Source: Nocardia bhagyanarayanae (GTDB taxonomy: Bacteria > Actinomycetota > Actinomycetes > Mycobacteriales > Mycobacteriaceae). Taken from it: a stretch of DNA of 64,000 bases. Numbering within the stretch: position 1 is the first letter of the stretch; every line of letters starts with the position of its first letter. The notes under the pieces were generated by a model that had not been told where the DNA came from, searched no databases, and was given only the letters and a program-made list of their open reading frames with translations. The stretch covers positions 682,001 to 746,000 of the forward strand of contig NZ_VFPG01000001.1 of the NCBI RefSeq assembly GCF_006716565.1. Direction: 5' to 3'. The position numbers and the translations under genes are program-made. This document shows, piece after piece, positions 27,201 to 35,417 of this stretch.

Positions 27201-27873
27201 CGGCTTCGGCGGACTCCGCGCGCAGGTCGACGACGGAGAAGACCGGGCGACCCGGCGCGGGCATGGTCTGCTGCGTTCCGTCCGGCAGCACCCGGGTGCG
27301 CAACATCGGGTGCGCGGCGACGAGGTCCGCGACGGCGCGCTCGAGCCGCTCGGGATCGACGGCGGCGCCATCGAATTCGACGTACAGGTGCGCGGCGACG
27401 CCGCCGAGATCCTGTTCGTCGGAACGGCCGATCCAGTACGCGTGCTGCATGGTCGCCAGCGGGAAGGGCTCGGATTCGTCTCCGGCCCCGGCGGATTCGA
27501 CCGGCGCGGTGGCCGACTCGGTGGGCGCTGTGCCGGATTCGGCGAGCGCCGTGGCAGATTCGGCCGTCGCGGCTTCCGGCTCTGCGGCTTCTGCGGGTAC
27601 GGCGTCCGCGCCGAGCAACCGGGACCATTCCGCGACGGTCGGCGTCGCGGCCAGCTGAGCGAAGTTGACGTCCGCACCGCGCTTGCGCCAGCCACCGGCC
27701 AGTTTCATGGTCCGGATGGAATCCAGGCCGAGCTGGATCAGATCGTCCTCGTCGGCGATCGCGTCGATATCGATGCCGAGTTGCCCGGCGATCGCGGCGC
27801 GGATCTCGTCCCGGCCGATCACCGCGTGCGCGGCGTTCCCCGCTCCGTCCCCCGGTCGCTGTGCTGGCTGCAT
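24289..27873 (-). CDS. Mycobactin/nocobactin-type NRPS (aryl carrier-cyclisation-adenylation-carrier), MbtB-like
   Basis: A 1194-residue NRPS. The N-terminal aryl carrier has Ser52 in LIQLGLDSIRT. A low-complexity Glu/Ser/Thr/Ala linker (84-135) follows. The heterocyclisation domain has the Cy signature DMLAGDAMS in place of HHxxxDG. The adenylation domain has LFTSGSTGVPKG, GDMARYWPDG and DNGKLDRRAV. The final carrier has FFGLGGDSVLA; there is no thioesterase. It would load salicylate and join it to Ser or Thr as a (methyl)oxazoline, as in nocobactin/mycobactin. MbtB of mycobacteria is longer (about 1400 aa, with a TE), so this is a shorter form. Divergent from the ligase gene across an iron box. 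Confidence 0.87.
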   Translation of the reverse strand: MQPAQRPGDGAGNAAHAVIGRDEIRAAIAGQLGIDIDAIADEDDLIQLGLDSIRTMKLAGGWRKRGADVNFAQLAATPTVAEWSRLLGADAVPAEAAEPEAATAESATALAESGTAPTESATAPVESAGAGDESEPFPLATMQHAYWIGRSDEQDLGGVAAHLYVEFDGAAVDPERLERAVADLVAAHPMLRTRVLPDGTQQTMPAPGRPVFSVVDLRAESAEAAAAELERLRDDKTHQRLDIEAGQVLDVTLSLLADDRTRLHLDVDMLAGDAMSYRVLISDLAELYHGGSLPAETYSYRRYRTERQIDAAARERDKQWWQERLPRLPGSPELPTIPVSERADPHRTVRYNHWLEPEAKQRLLDAAHARGITPAMALAAVFAETIGGWSAQSRFLLNVPLFHREPVHPGIDRVIGDFTSSIMLEVDVSADMTVADRARALQRSMHESGAHTAYSGLEVLRDLGRHRGEPVLAPIVYTSALNLGELFADSATETFGEPVWIISQGPQVLLDAQVTEVRGGLLLNWDVRESAFPEGVIDAMFTSYTDAIARLGAGEAGWNAEAAVRLPLAQATVRAQVNATDGPVTGRALHEGFFQHAAATPDAPAVLWQTDGVDGGWSYGELAAQALAVAGALRDQGVRQGDTVAVQLPKGPDQILAVLGVLAAGATYVPIGFDQPVGRRAEILRTGEVVAALTVDGADMGRPEIACLPIAQARQHPNPLAAPVIPDTSAIAYVLFTSGSTGVPKGVDLPHSGPMNTIDAVNEWFEVGPGDRVLGLSALEFDASVYDIFGMFSVGGSVVALNPRQREEATTWVELLRHFGVTILNCVPSMLDMILEIGGDELGDSLRAVTLGGDWVGADLARRLAAQVPGCRFSGLGGATETSIHNTICEVSDPPAHWTTVPFGVPLRNVRCRVVNSAGRDCPDWVPGEFWVGGANVAAGYRNDPERTAERFVTHDDIRWYRTGDMARYWPDGTIEFLGRADHQVQIRGYRVELGEVESALRAAPGVRHAVAAVVGTGAPKLVAAVAGFPGSTVDLVGVISDLLPGYMIPTRIELLDDMPLTDNGKLDRRAVVALLEPSAQDTADLAPRTPLESALAAIVAEVLGVPRLGVHDDFFGLGGDSVLATTAIARVREWLDAEHALVADILVGRTVAGLAERLLAKEAEAGTPDRLDEVAKLYLEVAAMTDEEILAQA

Positions 27874-27946
27874 GTGCCGCTGTACTCCTTGGTCGCCGCC
27901 GCATCCGGCGGATCGAGACTGCTCGGCGCTAGCGTATCGCACTGAG

Positions 27947-27965
27947 ATAGGGTTGCCTAACCTAC
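27947..27965. promoter_or_regulatory. Iron box between the NRPS and salicylate ligase genes
   Basis: ATAGGGTTGCCTAACCTAC matches the DtxR/IdeR consensus TTAGGTTAGGCTAACCTAA at 14 of 19 positions. It lies in the shared divergent region, 74 bp upstream of the NRPS ATG and 51 bp upstream of the ligase GTG. Predicted repressor site: both genes off when iron is sufficient. Confidence 0.72.
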
Positions 27966-28016
27966 ATAAAGAGACCCTAATAACCAGGTCCCCGTCCCGA
28001 CTTCGTGAGGCAGCCC

Positions 28017-29624
28017 GTGACCACCACATCCAGCACCCACCGAGAGGGCTACGTCCCCTTCCCCGCCGACGCGGCCGAGAACTACCGGGCCGCCGGCTAC
28101 TGGACCGGCCGCGCGCTCGGCGATCTGCTACGCGAGACCGCGCGCCGGGAGCCGGGGCGCACCGCGCTGATCACCGACGCGGGCGCGCGCGGCTACGCGG
28201 AGGTGGACGCCGAAGCCGATCGGATGGCGCATGGCCTGCTCGCGTTGGGCATCGCGCCGGGCGACCGCGTCGTCGTGCAGCTGCCCAACGTGCCCGAATT
28301 CATGACGGTGCTGTTCGGTCTGCTGCGGGCGGGCATCATCCCGGTGCTGACGCTGCCCGCGCACCGCAGGGCCGAAATCGAGCATCTGGCAGCGCTTTCC
28401 GAGGCGGTGGGATACGTCATCGTCGACCGGCACGGCGATTTCGACTACCGGGAACTGGCCGCGACGGTGCGAGAATCCGTGCCGAGCCTGCGTCACGTCC
28501 TCGTGCTCGGCGAGCCCGGCGCGTTCACCGACCTGAATTCGGTGCCACGCGAAGGCGCCGCACTCCCGGAGGTCGACCCGAGCGACATCGCGCTGATGCT
28601 GGTCTCGGGCGGCACCACGGGCCTGCCGAAGCTGATCGCCCGCACGCACGACGACTACGCCTACAACGCCACCGCGAGCGCCGCGGTGTGCGAGCTCACG
28701 GCCGACGATGTCTACCTCGCGACACTGCCCGCCGCGCACAACTTCCCGCTGGCCTGCCCCGGCATCCTCGGCACCGTGAGCGTCGGCGGCGCGGTCGCGT
28801 TCGTCACCGATCCCAGCCCCGAGAGCGCCTTCGCCGCCATCGAGAAGCATCGGGTCACCGTCACCGCCGTTGTGCCGCCGCTGGCCCAGTTGTGGTGCGC
28901 GGCAACCGAATGGGAGGAGGCCGACCTCACCTCGCTGCGCCTGCTCCAGGTCGGCGGCGCGCGCCTGGCCGAGGTGAACGCCGTCGAGGTCACCCCCGCG
29001 CTCGGCGCCACCTTGCAGCAGGTGTTCGGCATGGCCGAGGGTCTGCTCAACTACACCCGGCTCGACGATCCCGCCGAGCTGCTGCACACCACGCAGGGCA
29101 GGCCGCTCTCCCCCGCAGACGAGGTGCGGGTGGTGGACGGCGAGGGCAACGACGTCGCGCCCGGCGAGGAGGGAGAGTTGCTCACCAAGGGCCCCTACAC
29201 GATTCGCGGTTACTACCGCGCGCCCGAGCACAACGCCCGCGCCTTCACTCCCGACGGCTACTACCGCAGCGGCGACCTGGTCCGCCGCCTGCCCTCCGGC
29301 CACCTCGTCGTCTCCGGCCGGATCAAGGACGTGATCAACCGCGGCGGCGAGAACATCTCCTGCGACGAGCTCGAGGAGCACCTGCTCGCCCACCCGGCCG
29401 TCCGGCACGCCGCCGCGGTCGGGCTGCCCGACGCGGCGCTCGGCGAGAAGGTCTGCGCGGTGCTGGTCGTCGACGGCGCGATGCCGACCTTGGCCGAGAT
29501 CAAGACCTTCCTCACCGACCGCGGTCTCGCCACCTACAAGTTGCCCGATGTGCTGCGGCAGGCGAACGAGCTGCCGATCACCGCGGTCGGCAAGATCGAC
29601 AAGAAGGCGCTGCGCGCCGGATAG
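28017..29624 (+). CDS. mbtA: Salicylyl-AMP ligase (MbtA/EntE-like)
   Basis: A 535-residue aryl acid-AMP ligase that activates salicylate and loads the aryl carrier of the NRPS. Signatures are the P-loop LVSGGTTGLPKLIARTH, the aryl-binding region YNATASAAVCELTADDVY and PAAHNFPLACPG, the hinge RSGDLVRRLPSG, and the C-terminal lysine in LPITAVGKIDKKALR. The acceptor is likely salicylate because a salicylate synthase lies next to it; dihydroxybenzoate is possible. Of two in-frame GTGs (28005, 28017) the second has GAGG 6-7 nt upstream and was chosen. It probably follows an IdeR-type iron box (27947-27965). Confidence 0.88.
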   Translation: MTTTSSTHREGYVPFPADAAENYRAAGYWTGRALGDLLRETARREPGRTALITDAGARGYAEVDAEADRMAHGLLALGIAPGDRVVVQLPNVPEFMTVLFGLLRAGIIPVLTLPAHRRAEIEHLAALSEAVGYVIVDRHGDFDYRELAATVRESVPSLRHVLVLGEPGAFTDLNSVPREGAALPEVDPSDIALMLVSGGTTGLPKLIARTHDDYAYNATASAAVCELTADDVYLATLPAAHNFPLACPGILGTVSVGGAVAFVTDPSPESAFAAIEKHRVTVTAVVPPLAQLWCAATEWEEADLTSLRLLQVGGARLAEVNAVEVTPALGATLQQVFGMAEGLLNYTRLDDPAELLHTTQGRPLSPADEVRVVDGEGNDVAPGEEGELLTKGPYTIRGYYRAPEHNARAFTPDGYYRSGDLVRRLPSGHLVVSGRIKDVINRGGENISCDELEEHLLAHPAVRHAAAVGLPDAALGEKVCAVLVVDGAMPTLAEIKTFLTDRGLATYKLPDVLRQANELPITAVGKIDKKALRAG

Positions 29625-29683
29625 TCCCGTCGGCCGGACGCCGGTGCCGACCCGTAACACGGTTCGAATCAACCGAATACGCC

Positions 29684-29715
29684 GAAGGGCCGCCCACCTA
29701 GGTGAGCGGCCCTTC
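29684..29715. terminator. Bidirectional terminator, 10-bp stem
   Basis: GAAGGGCCGC (29684-29693) pairs with GCGGCCCTTC (29706-29715); the 12-nt centre contains a further small palindrome (CACCTAGGTG). It separates the convergent ligase and salicylate synthase genes. Confidence 0.85.
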
Positions 29716-29726
29716 TCGTGCTTGCG

Positions 29727-31040
29727 TTATGCCTTGACCACGTACGGCGCTACGCTGCCGAGCTTTTCGCAGGTCTCCTCGAATTCGCGCTCGGGACGCG
29801 ACTGTCCGACGATGCCCGCGCCCGCGCGCAGCCAGGCGCCCTCGGTGGTCTGGTAGACCGCGCGCAGCACCAGCGTGGCCTCCATCGCGCCGGTCGGCGA
29901 GATCGTCACCACCGCACCGGAATACAGCCCGCGCGGCGCGCCGTCGAGGCGGAAGACCGAGTCGACGCCCTCGCGCTTGGGGATGCCGGACGCCGTGACC
30001 GACGGGAACAACACCTCGAGCGCGTCCCAGCTGGAGCGGTCGGCGGCCAGCCTGCCGCGCACGGTGGAGGCCAGATGCTGCACGCTGCCGCGCTCGCGCA
30101 CCGCCATGAAATCGGAGACCACGGGCGTACCGGGATCGGCGACCGCGCTGATCTCGGCGAACGAGGTCTGCACCGAAATGGCGTGCTCCACGATCTCTTT
30201 CGGATCGCTGACGAGGTCGGCGCGGGCCGCCATGTCGACCTCGGCGCCGAGGCCGAAGGCGCGGGTGCCCGCCAGCGGCTCGGTGGTGACCACCCGGTCC
30301 TCGTCCACGGAGGCGACCAGCTCGGGGCTGAAGCCCGCGGCTTCGAGACCGCCGAGCCGCAGCAGGAAGGAGCGGGCGGGCGTGTTGTTCGCCCGGCCGA
30401 GCCGGTAGGTGGCGGGCACGTCGACCGCGAACGGCAGCTCGACCTTCCTGGACAGGATGACCTTCTGGTAACGGCCGGAACGGATTTCCTCGACCGCCTC
30501 GGCGACCCGGTCGCGGTAACCGGTCGGGTCCACCCGGATGTCGGCCGGGTGCGGCTGCGGCAGCTCGCTGCCCTGCGCTTCGGCGATGAGATCGTGGATG
30601 TCACCGGTCTCGCTGGGGGTCGCGCCCGAGACGCGAATACCGGATTCGTCGACGCGAACCTCGATGCGCGGAATCATCAAGTGCGCCAAGGTCGTCCGCT
30701 CGTCCAGGTGCGCGGTCGCGTCCAGCGCCCAGGCGCAGAACTCGAATCCGATCCAGCCGTAGGCGCGGCGGCCGTCCAGCGGCAGCAGAGCGAGGGCCTC
30801 GTCCAGAGCCCGCGCGGGCGTGCCCGTCCAGCTCGTGGTGGTGGTCTTCCCCTCCCAGGTGACGCGCAGTTCGCGCACGTCGAGTTCGATGCTGCCGATC
30901 GGGTCGGCCGCGAACACCCACTCCCCCGGACGTTCGTACATCACGTACTCGCCGAAGCGATCCGCCGCGGCCAGCCGTGACATCGCTGCCGCCGGATCGG
31001 TCACATACTCTATGCGCAAGCGCTCGTCCGTGGTCGACAA
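29727..31040 (-). CDS. mbtI: Salicylate synthase (MbtI/Irp9-like)
   Basis: A 437-residue chorismate-binding enzyme that converts chorismate to salicylate via isochorismate in siderophore synthesis. Typical residues are the catalytic lysine in GRYQKVILSRKVELPF, TTEPLAGTRAFG, DPKEIVEHAISV (the conserved Glu and His), FPSVTASGIPKREG and GLYSGAVVTISPTG. The length matches MbtI (about 450 aa). The start is the rare TTG at 31040, chosen because GGAGG is 5 nt upstream and no other start is close. Two iron boxes overlap the promoter. The other genes of the pathway (lysine acylation, PKS, further NRPS) are not in this window. Confidence 0.92.
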   Translation of the reverse strand: MSTTDERLRIEYVTDPAAAMSRLAAADRFGEYVMYERPGEWVFAADPIGSIELDVRELRVTWEGKTTTTSWTGTPARALDEALALLPLDGRRAYGWIGFEFCAWALDATAHLDERTTLAHLMIPRIEVRVDESGIRVSGATPSETGDIHDLIAEAQGSELPQPHPADIRVDPTGYRDRVAEAVEEIRSGRYQKVILSRKVELPFAVDVPATYRLGRANNTPARSFLLRLGGLEAAGFSPELVASVDEDRVVTTEPLAGTRAFGLGAEVDMAARADLVSDPKEIVEHAISVQTSFAEISAVADPGTPVVSDFMAVRERGSVQHLASTVRGRLAADRSSWDALEVLFPSVTASGIPKREGVDSVFRLDGAPRGLYSGAVVTISPTGAMEATLVLRAVYQTTEGAWLRAGAGIVGQSRPEREFEETCEKLGSVAPYVVKA

Positions 31041-31049
31041 CGATCCTCC

Positions 31050-31068
31050 AAAGGTTACCCTGACCTAA
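31050..31068 (-). promoter_or_regulatory. Iron box 1 upstream of mbtI
   Basis: AAAGGTTACCCTGACCTAA matches the DtxR/IdeR consensus at 14 of 19 positions. It lies only 10 bp before the TTG start of the salicylate synthase gene, so a bound repressor would overlap the transcription start and the ribosome-binding site. Confidence 0.72.
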
Positions 31069-31078
31069 CTCAAGGAGG

Positions 31079-31097
31079 TAAGGTTAGCATTACCTCG
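31079..31097 (-). promoter_or_regulatory. Iron box 2 upstream of mbtI
   Basis: TAAGGTTAGCATTACCTCG matches the iron-box consensus at about 13 of 19 positions and lies 10 bp beyond box 1. Tandem boxes at this spacing suggest cooperative binding of two IdeR/DtxR dimers. Confidence 0.6.
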
Positions 31098-31374
31098 GCT
31101 TTGCGAAAGTGTGCTCGCGGCCACACGATCTCGGAGTTGGGCAAACGCCCAGGGTGACACCGGTTATCCCGCCGCAACGGCCGCCGCGCACCGTCGAGCG
31201 CCCCGCCGCGCGCCTCCCGCAACCGCCGCTTCCCGCCCGCCGCGCCCTCGTTCGCGGATAGCCGACCGCGCACGTTCACCGCACCGGAATCGAACTCGCC
31301 GCGCGGAGTGCCTGCGCACAACGGCGCGGCAAGCTTGAATGAAGGAAGCGTCACCTGCGGAGGGAAGAACATCG

Positions 31375-33825
31375 ATGATCGATCACCGCGGCGGCTCGCC
31401 GACGAAGTCAGCTACCGCGCCCCGGTCGGTGGTGGCGCTGGTGGACGCCACCTCCGGGGTCGAGCGCGAGCTGGTCGGCGCCTGGCTCGGCGACGGCGGC
31501 ATCGCCAAGGAGATCGGCACCGACGCGCCGATCACCCAGCTCGACCTGGACGCGGGCGCGATCGCGGACAGGCTGATCGGTCGCCGCGACGACCCGCTGG
31601 TGGTGCCGATCCGGGTGCTGTGGCTGCCGCCCGAGCGCGACGGCGTGCGCCGGATGACCTTCGCCGATCTGGCGATGCTGACCAATCCCCGCAAACCGCA
31701 CTGGATCGCCCAGCGCAAGCTGGTGCGTAAATCGCCGGACCGGCACGTCATCCTGACGGGGCAACCCGCTCTGCTCAGCGAGTTGCGCGTCAACAACCCC
31801 GAGGCGTCCGCGCTGCACGCGGCGGGAACGGCCGAGCCGTTCGCCCGCGCCATCCTGCGCGCCGCGGTGGTCGCGCTGGAACGCGCGGAGCGCTCCATCA
31901 TCGGCGACCGATACAAGGTGCCACGGCTGGTGGCCGAGGAGATCCTCGACTCCCCCGACTTCACGCGCAGGCTGGAGCTGATCGCCGACCAGATCGGCGC
32001 GGATCCCCAAGAGGTGTATCGCCGCGCGGAGAAGGCGCTCAACGAACTGGTCGCCGCCCAGAGCCGCACGGTCTCGGATCTGTTCACCCAGGCCATGCGC
32101 CCGGTGCACGCCTCGACGTGGAAGGTCGAGACCGAGGAGTCCGGCCTCGCCGCGCTGCGCGCGCTCAACCGCCGCTATCCGCTGGTCTTCCTGCCCTCGC
32201 ACCGTTCCTACGTGGACGCGTTCGTGCTCGGTGACGTGCTGGCCCGCAACGACTTCCCGCCCAACCACGTGATCGGCGGCGCCAATCTGCGGTTCTGGCC
32301 GCTCGGCCCGATCGCGCGGCGCACCGGCACGGTGTTCATCCGGCGCAGCTTCGGCGACGACGAGGTGTACAAGGCGGTGGTCGAGGAGTACTTCGCCTAT
32401 CTGGTCGCCAAACGCTTCAACCTGGAGTGGTACTTCGAGGGCGGCCGCACCCGCACCGGCAAGCTGCGCCCGCCGCGCTACGGCCTGCTCAACTACCTCG
32501 CCGCCGCGGTACGCGCCGACCGCGTCGACGACGTGATGCTGGTTCCGGTCTCGATCACCTACGAACGGCTCAACGAACTCGGCGCCATCGCCACCGAGCA
32601 AGCGGGCGGCAAAAAGAAACCGGAGGGGCTGACCTGGCTGGCGCGCTACATCCGCAGCCAGCAGCATTCGGCGGGCCACGTCTACGTCCGGTTCGGCGCG
32701 CCGCTCTCGGCCCGCGACCGGCTGGCCGCGCACGGCGACCCGCTCGCCCCGCCGCGGGTCTCGATTCCCCTGCACCACACCGAGTCGGCCGCCGAGCCGA
32801 TCGCCGACGCCGATCCGGAGACCACGGAGCGGGAGCGAAAGGCCGTGCAGCGCTTGGCCTTCGAGATCGCCGTCGGAATCAACGCGGTCACGCCGATCAC
32901 CGTCAACTCGCTGGTCACGCTGGCTCTGCTCGGCGTGGACGAGCGAGCGCTCACCCTCGGCGAGGTGTGCGCCCTGCTCGCGCCCGTTCTCGGCTACATC
33001 GAGAAGCGGAACCTGCCGAGCGGTGAACTCGACGCGTTGCGCGACGAACCGAATCTGGCCGTCGTGCTGGAACAGCTTTCGCTGGCCAAGGTGGTGACCG
33101 TCTATCGCGGCGGCTTGGAGCCGGTGTATTCGATCGAGAGCGGCGCGCACCTGGAGGCCGCGTTCTACCGCAACAGCGCCGTGCACTGGTTCGTGAACCG
33201 GGCGATCCTGGAACTGTCGATCCTCGCCGCGGTGGATTCCGGTGCGCCCGATCAGCTGCGGACCGGATGGGATGAGGCGTTCCGGCTGCGCGACCTGCTG
33301 AAGTTCGAGTTCTTCTTCCCGGACCGCGCGGAATTCACCACCCAGATCACCGCCGAGATGCTGCTCGTCGATCCGGAGTGGAACGGCCGCAGCCGCAAGG
33401 ACACCCTCGGTACCGACATCCTCGGCAAGCTCACCGCCTCGGGATTCATGATGGCCCACCGCGTGCTGCGCTCGTTCTTCGACGCGCAGCTCGTCGTCGC
33501 GGAGCGGTTGGCCGCGCGCGATCCCGGCGCCGCCATCGACCGCAAGGAATTCCTCGACGAATGCGTTTCGGTGGGCAGGCAGATGCTGCTCCAGCAGCGC
33601 CTGCACAGCCCGGAATCGGTATCCACCGAGCTGTTCGGCAGTGCGCTGAAACTGGCCGACAACCGCGGGTTGCTGCGACCGGTATCCAGCACCTCGGCCA
33701 AGGACCGCACCGAATTGATCGCACGCCGTACCGAATTCGCCGACCGCCTGCGCGGCATCGGAGCCCGCATCGCGCAGGCCGCGGCCCTCGACCCGTCCAA
33801 CATCCCGGGGCTGGGGACGCGATGA
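31375..33825 (+). CDS. plsB: Glycerol-3-phosphate 1-O-acyltransferase (PlsB)
   Basis: An 816-residue acyltransferase, the first committed step of phospholipid synthesis. The catalytic motif is HRSYVD (His276-Asp281) in FLPSHRSYVDAFVL, followed by GTVFIRRSF and the substrate-binding EWYFEGGRTRTGK, and VPVSITYER. The length is close to mycobacterial PlsB2 (about 790 aa). ATG at 31375 has GGAGGG 10 nt upstream; an in-frame ATG at 31339 has no good Shine-Dalgarno. The stop overlaps the plsC start by four bases (ATGA), giving a coupled pair for making phosphatidic acid. Confidence 0.92.
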   Translation: MIDHRGGSPTKSATAPRSVVALVDATSGVERELVGAWLGDGGIAKEIGTDAPITQLDLDAGAIADRLIGRRDDPLVVPIRVLWLPPERDGVRRMTFADLAMLTNPRKPHWIAQRKLVRKSPDRHVILTGQPALLSELRVNNPEASALHAAGTAEPFARAILRAAVVALERAERSIIGDRYKVPRLVAEEILDSPDFTRRLELIADQIGADPQEVYRRAEKALNELVAAQSRTVSDLFTQAMRPVHASTWKVETEESGLAALRALNRRYPLVFLPSHRSYVDAFVLGDVLARNDFPPNHVIGGANLRFWPLGPIARRTGTVFIRRSFGDDEVYKAVVEEYFAYLVAKRFNLEWYFEGGRTRTGKLRPPRYGLLNYLAAAVRADRVDDVMLVPVSITYERLNELGAIATEQAGGKKKPEGLTWLARYIRSQQHSAGHVYVRFGAPLSARDRLAAHGDPLAPPRVSIPLHHTESAAEPIADADPETTERERKAVQRLAFEIAVGINAVTPITVNSLVTLALLGVDERALTLGEVCALLAPVLGYIEKRNLPSGELDALRDEPNLAVVLEQLSLAKVVTVYRGGLEPVYSIESGAHLEAAFYRNSAVHWFVNRAILELSILAAVDSGAPDQLRTGWDEAFRLRDLLKFEFFFPDRAEFTTQITAEMLLVDPEWNGRSRKDTLGTDILGKLTASGFMMAHRVLRSFFDAQLVVAERLAARDPGAAIDRKEFLDECVSVGRQMLLQQRLHSPESVSTELFGSALKLADNRGLLRPVSSTSAKDRTELIARRTEFADRLRGIGARIAQAAALDPSNIPGLGTR

Positions 33826-35345
33826 GCCAGGCCGCAGCTCCGCGCCCGGCCGCCGATGATCGAGGCGGACCGGCAGATTCGCCCGCCGATCTCGGCGCGA
33901 TGCTGTCCGCCATCCGGTCCGGGCCGCAGGGACCCGAGATCGCCGCGGTGTTCGACTTCGGCGGAACCGTCGTGGACGGGTTCCCTCGGCCGCCGCTGTA
34001 TCGCAGGGCGTTCGGCGGGCGCGCACGTGGCCTGTCCGCGACGCTGCTCGGCAGCATCCGCAACGGGCTCACCGACGGCGAGTACAGCCGCTTCCTCCAG
34101 CAGGCCGCCCAGGCGCTGGCCGGGCGGACCGAGGACGAGCTCGACCAACTCGGCGTCCAGCTGTTCCGCCGCGCCGTCTACGGGCACCTGTATCCCGAAG
34201 CGTGGCAATTGATCAGGACGCACGAGGCGGCCGGGCACACCGTGGTGCTGACCAGTTCGCTGACCAGGTTCCAGGTCGCGCCCGCCGCCGCAGCACTCGG
34301 CGTCCGGCACGTGCTGTGTACCGAGATGGCGACCAGCGACGGCGTGCTCACCGGCTACACCGTGGGGAAAACCCTGTGGCGGCACGGCAAAGCCGACGCC
34401 GTGCGCGCGTTCGCCTCGGCCAACGGGATCGATCTGAGCCGCAGTTACGCCTACGCCGACGGTGTCGCGGACCTACCGCTGCTGGCGCTCGTCGGCCACC
34501 CGGTCGCGGTCAACCCCGAACGCAAGCTGGGCACGATGGCGACCGACAACGCCTGGCCGTCGCTCGCCTTCCGACCGCGCAAAGCGCCGCGACCGCTGGA
34601 CTACTTGCGCACGATCGCCGGCTTCGTGGCGCTGCTCGGCGGCGCGGTATTCGGCGTACTCGCCAAGTCGTACACCGGGCAGCGCAGGAAGATGGCCGAC
34701 GCGCTGATGGCGTACGGCACCGGCGCGACGCTGCGCGCGCTGGGCGTGCGCGTCCGGGTGACCGGCGCCGAGCACGCGCGAGCGCCGCGCCCTGCCGTGT
34801 TCCTGTTCAACCACCAGAGCCAGTTCGACGTGATCATCGTGCCGAACGTGCTCGGCGGCGGGGTCACCGGCATCGGCAAGAAGGAGCTGACCCGCAATCC
34901 GCTGTTCGGCCCGCTGATGCGCTTCGTCGGCGTGACCTTCATCGACCGATCGGACACCCACCGCGCCAAGGCGGCGCTGGCGCCCGTGGTCGAGACGTTG
35001 CGCGGTGGGCTGTCGATCGCCGTCTCGCCGGAGGGGACCCGTTCGTACACACCGGAAGTGGGCCCGTTCAAGAAGGGCGCTTTCCACATCGCGCACCAGG
35101 CGGGCGTTCCGGTGATCCCGGTGGTGATCCGCAACGCGGGCGAGATCTCTTGGCGCAATTCGATGATCGCGCGGCGCGGGACGGTGGACGTCGCGATCCT
35201 GGCCCCCATCGACGTGCGCGACTGGGATCCGGCGGCGATGAGCGAGCAGGTCGAAGCGGTACGGCAGCTGTTTCTCGCGACGTTGCTCGACTGGCCCGGC
35301 GCCGGTTCGGGTGAGATGGAACACACTGCGGCCCAGCGCGATTGA
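33822..35345 (+). CDS. plsC: Fused HAD-like domain and 1-acyl-glycerol-3-phosphate acyltransferase (PlsC)
   Basis: A 507-residue two-domain protein. Residues 40-245 are a SerB-type HAD domain; residues 255-495 are a PlsC acyltransferase with the catalytic NHQSQFD (HxxxxD), FIDRSD, SPEGTRS and PVIPVVIRN motifs. HAD motif II is VVLTSSL, motif III includes GKADAV, motif IV is YADGVADLPLL. Motif I reads FDFGGTVVDG: nucleophile Asp45 is present but the second Asp of DxDxT is replaced by Gly47. That residue is the acid/base in HAD phosphatases, so the domain is predicted to be catalytically impaired. The acyltransferase half looks intact. Same fusion as mycobacterial Rv2483c; overlaps plsB (ATGA). 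Confidence 0.9.
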   Translation: MSQAAAPRPAADDRGGPADSPADLGAMLSAIRSGPQGPEIAAVFDFGGTVVDGFPRPPLYRRAFGGRARGLSATLLGSIRNGLTDGEYSRFLQQAAQALAGRTEDELDQLGVQLFRRAVYGHLYPEAWQLIRTHEAAGHTVVLTSSLTRFQVAPAAAALGVRHVLCTEMATSDGVLTGYTVGKTLWRHGKADAVRAFASANGIDLSRSYAYADGVADLPLLALVGHPVAVNPERKLGTMATDNAWPSLAFRPRKAPRPLDYLRTIAGFVALLGGAVFGVLAKSYTGQRRKMADALMAYGTGATLRALGVRVRVTGAEHARAPRPAVFLFNHQSQFDVIIVPNVLGGGVTGIGKKELTRNPLFGPLMRFVGVTFIDRSDTHRAKAALAPVVETLRGGLSIAVSPEGTRSYTPEVGPFKKGAFHIAHQAGVPVIPVVIRNAGEISWRNSMIARRGTVDVAILAPIDVRDWDPAAMSEQVEAVRQLFLATLLDWPGAGSGEMEHTAAQRD

Positions 35346-35417
35346 CCTCAACATTTCTTGAGGTTCCACGATAGGTCTCACAACGAATTCACAGCTTCGC
35401 CTCAGGAGACCGGAACC

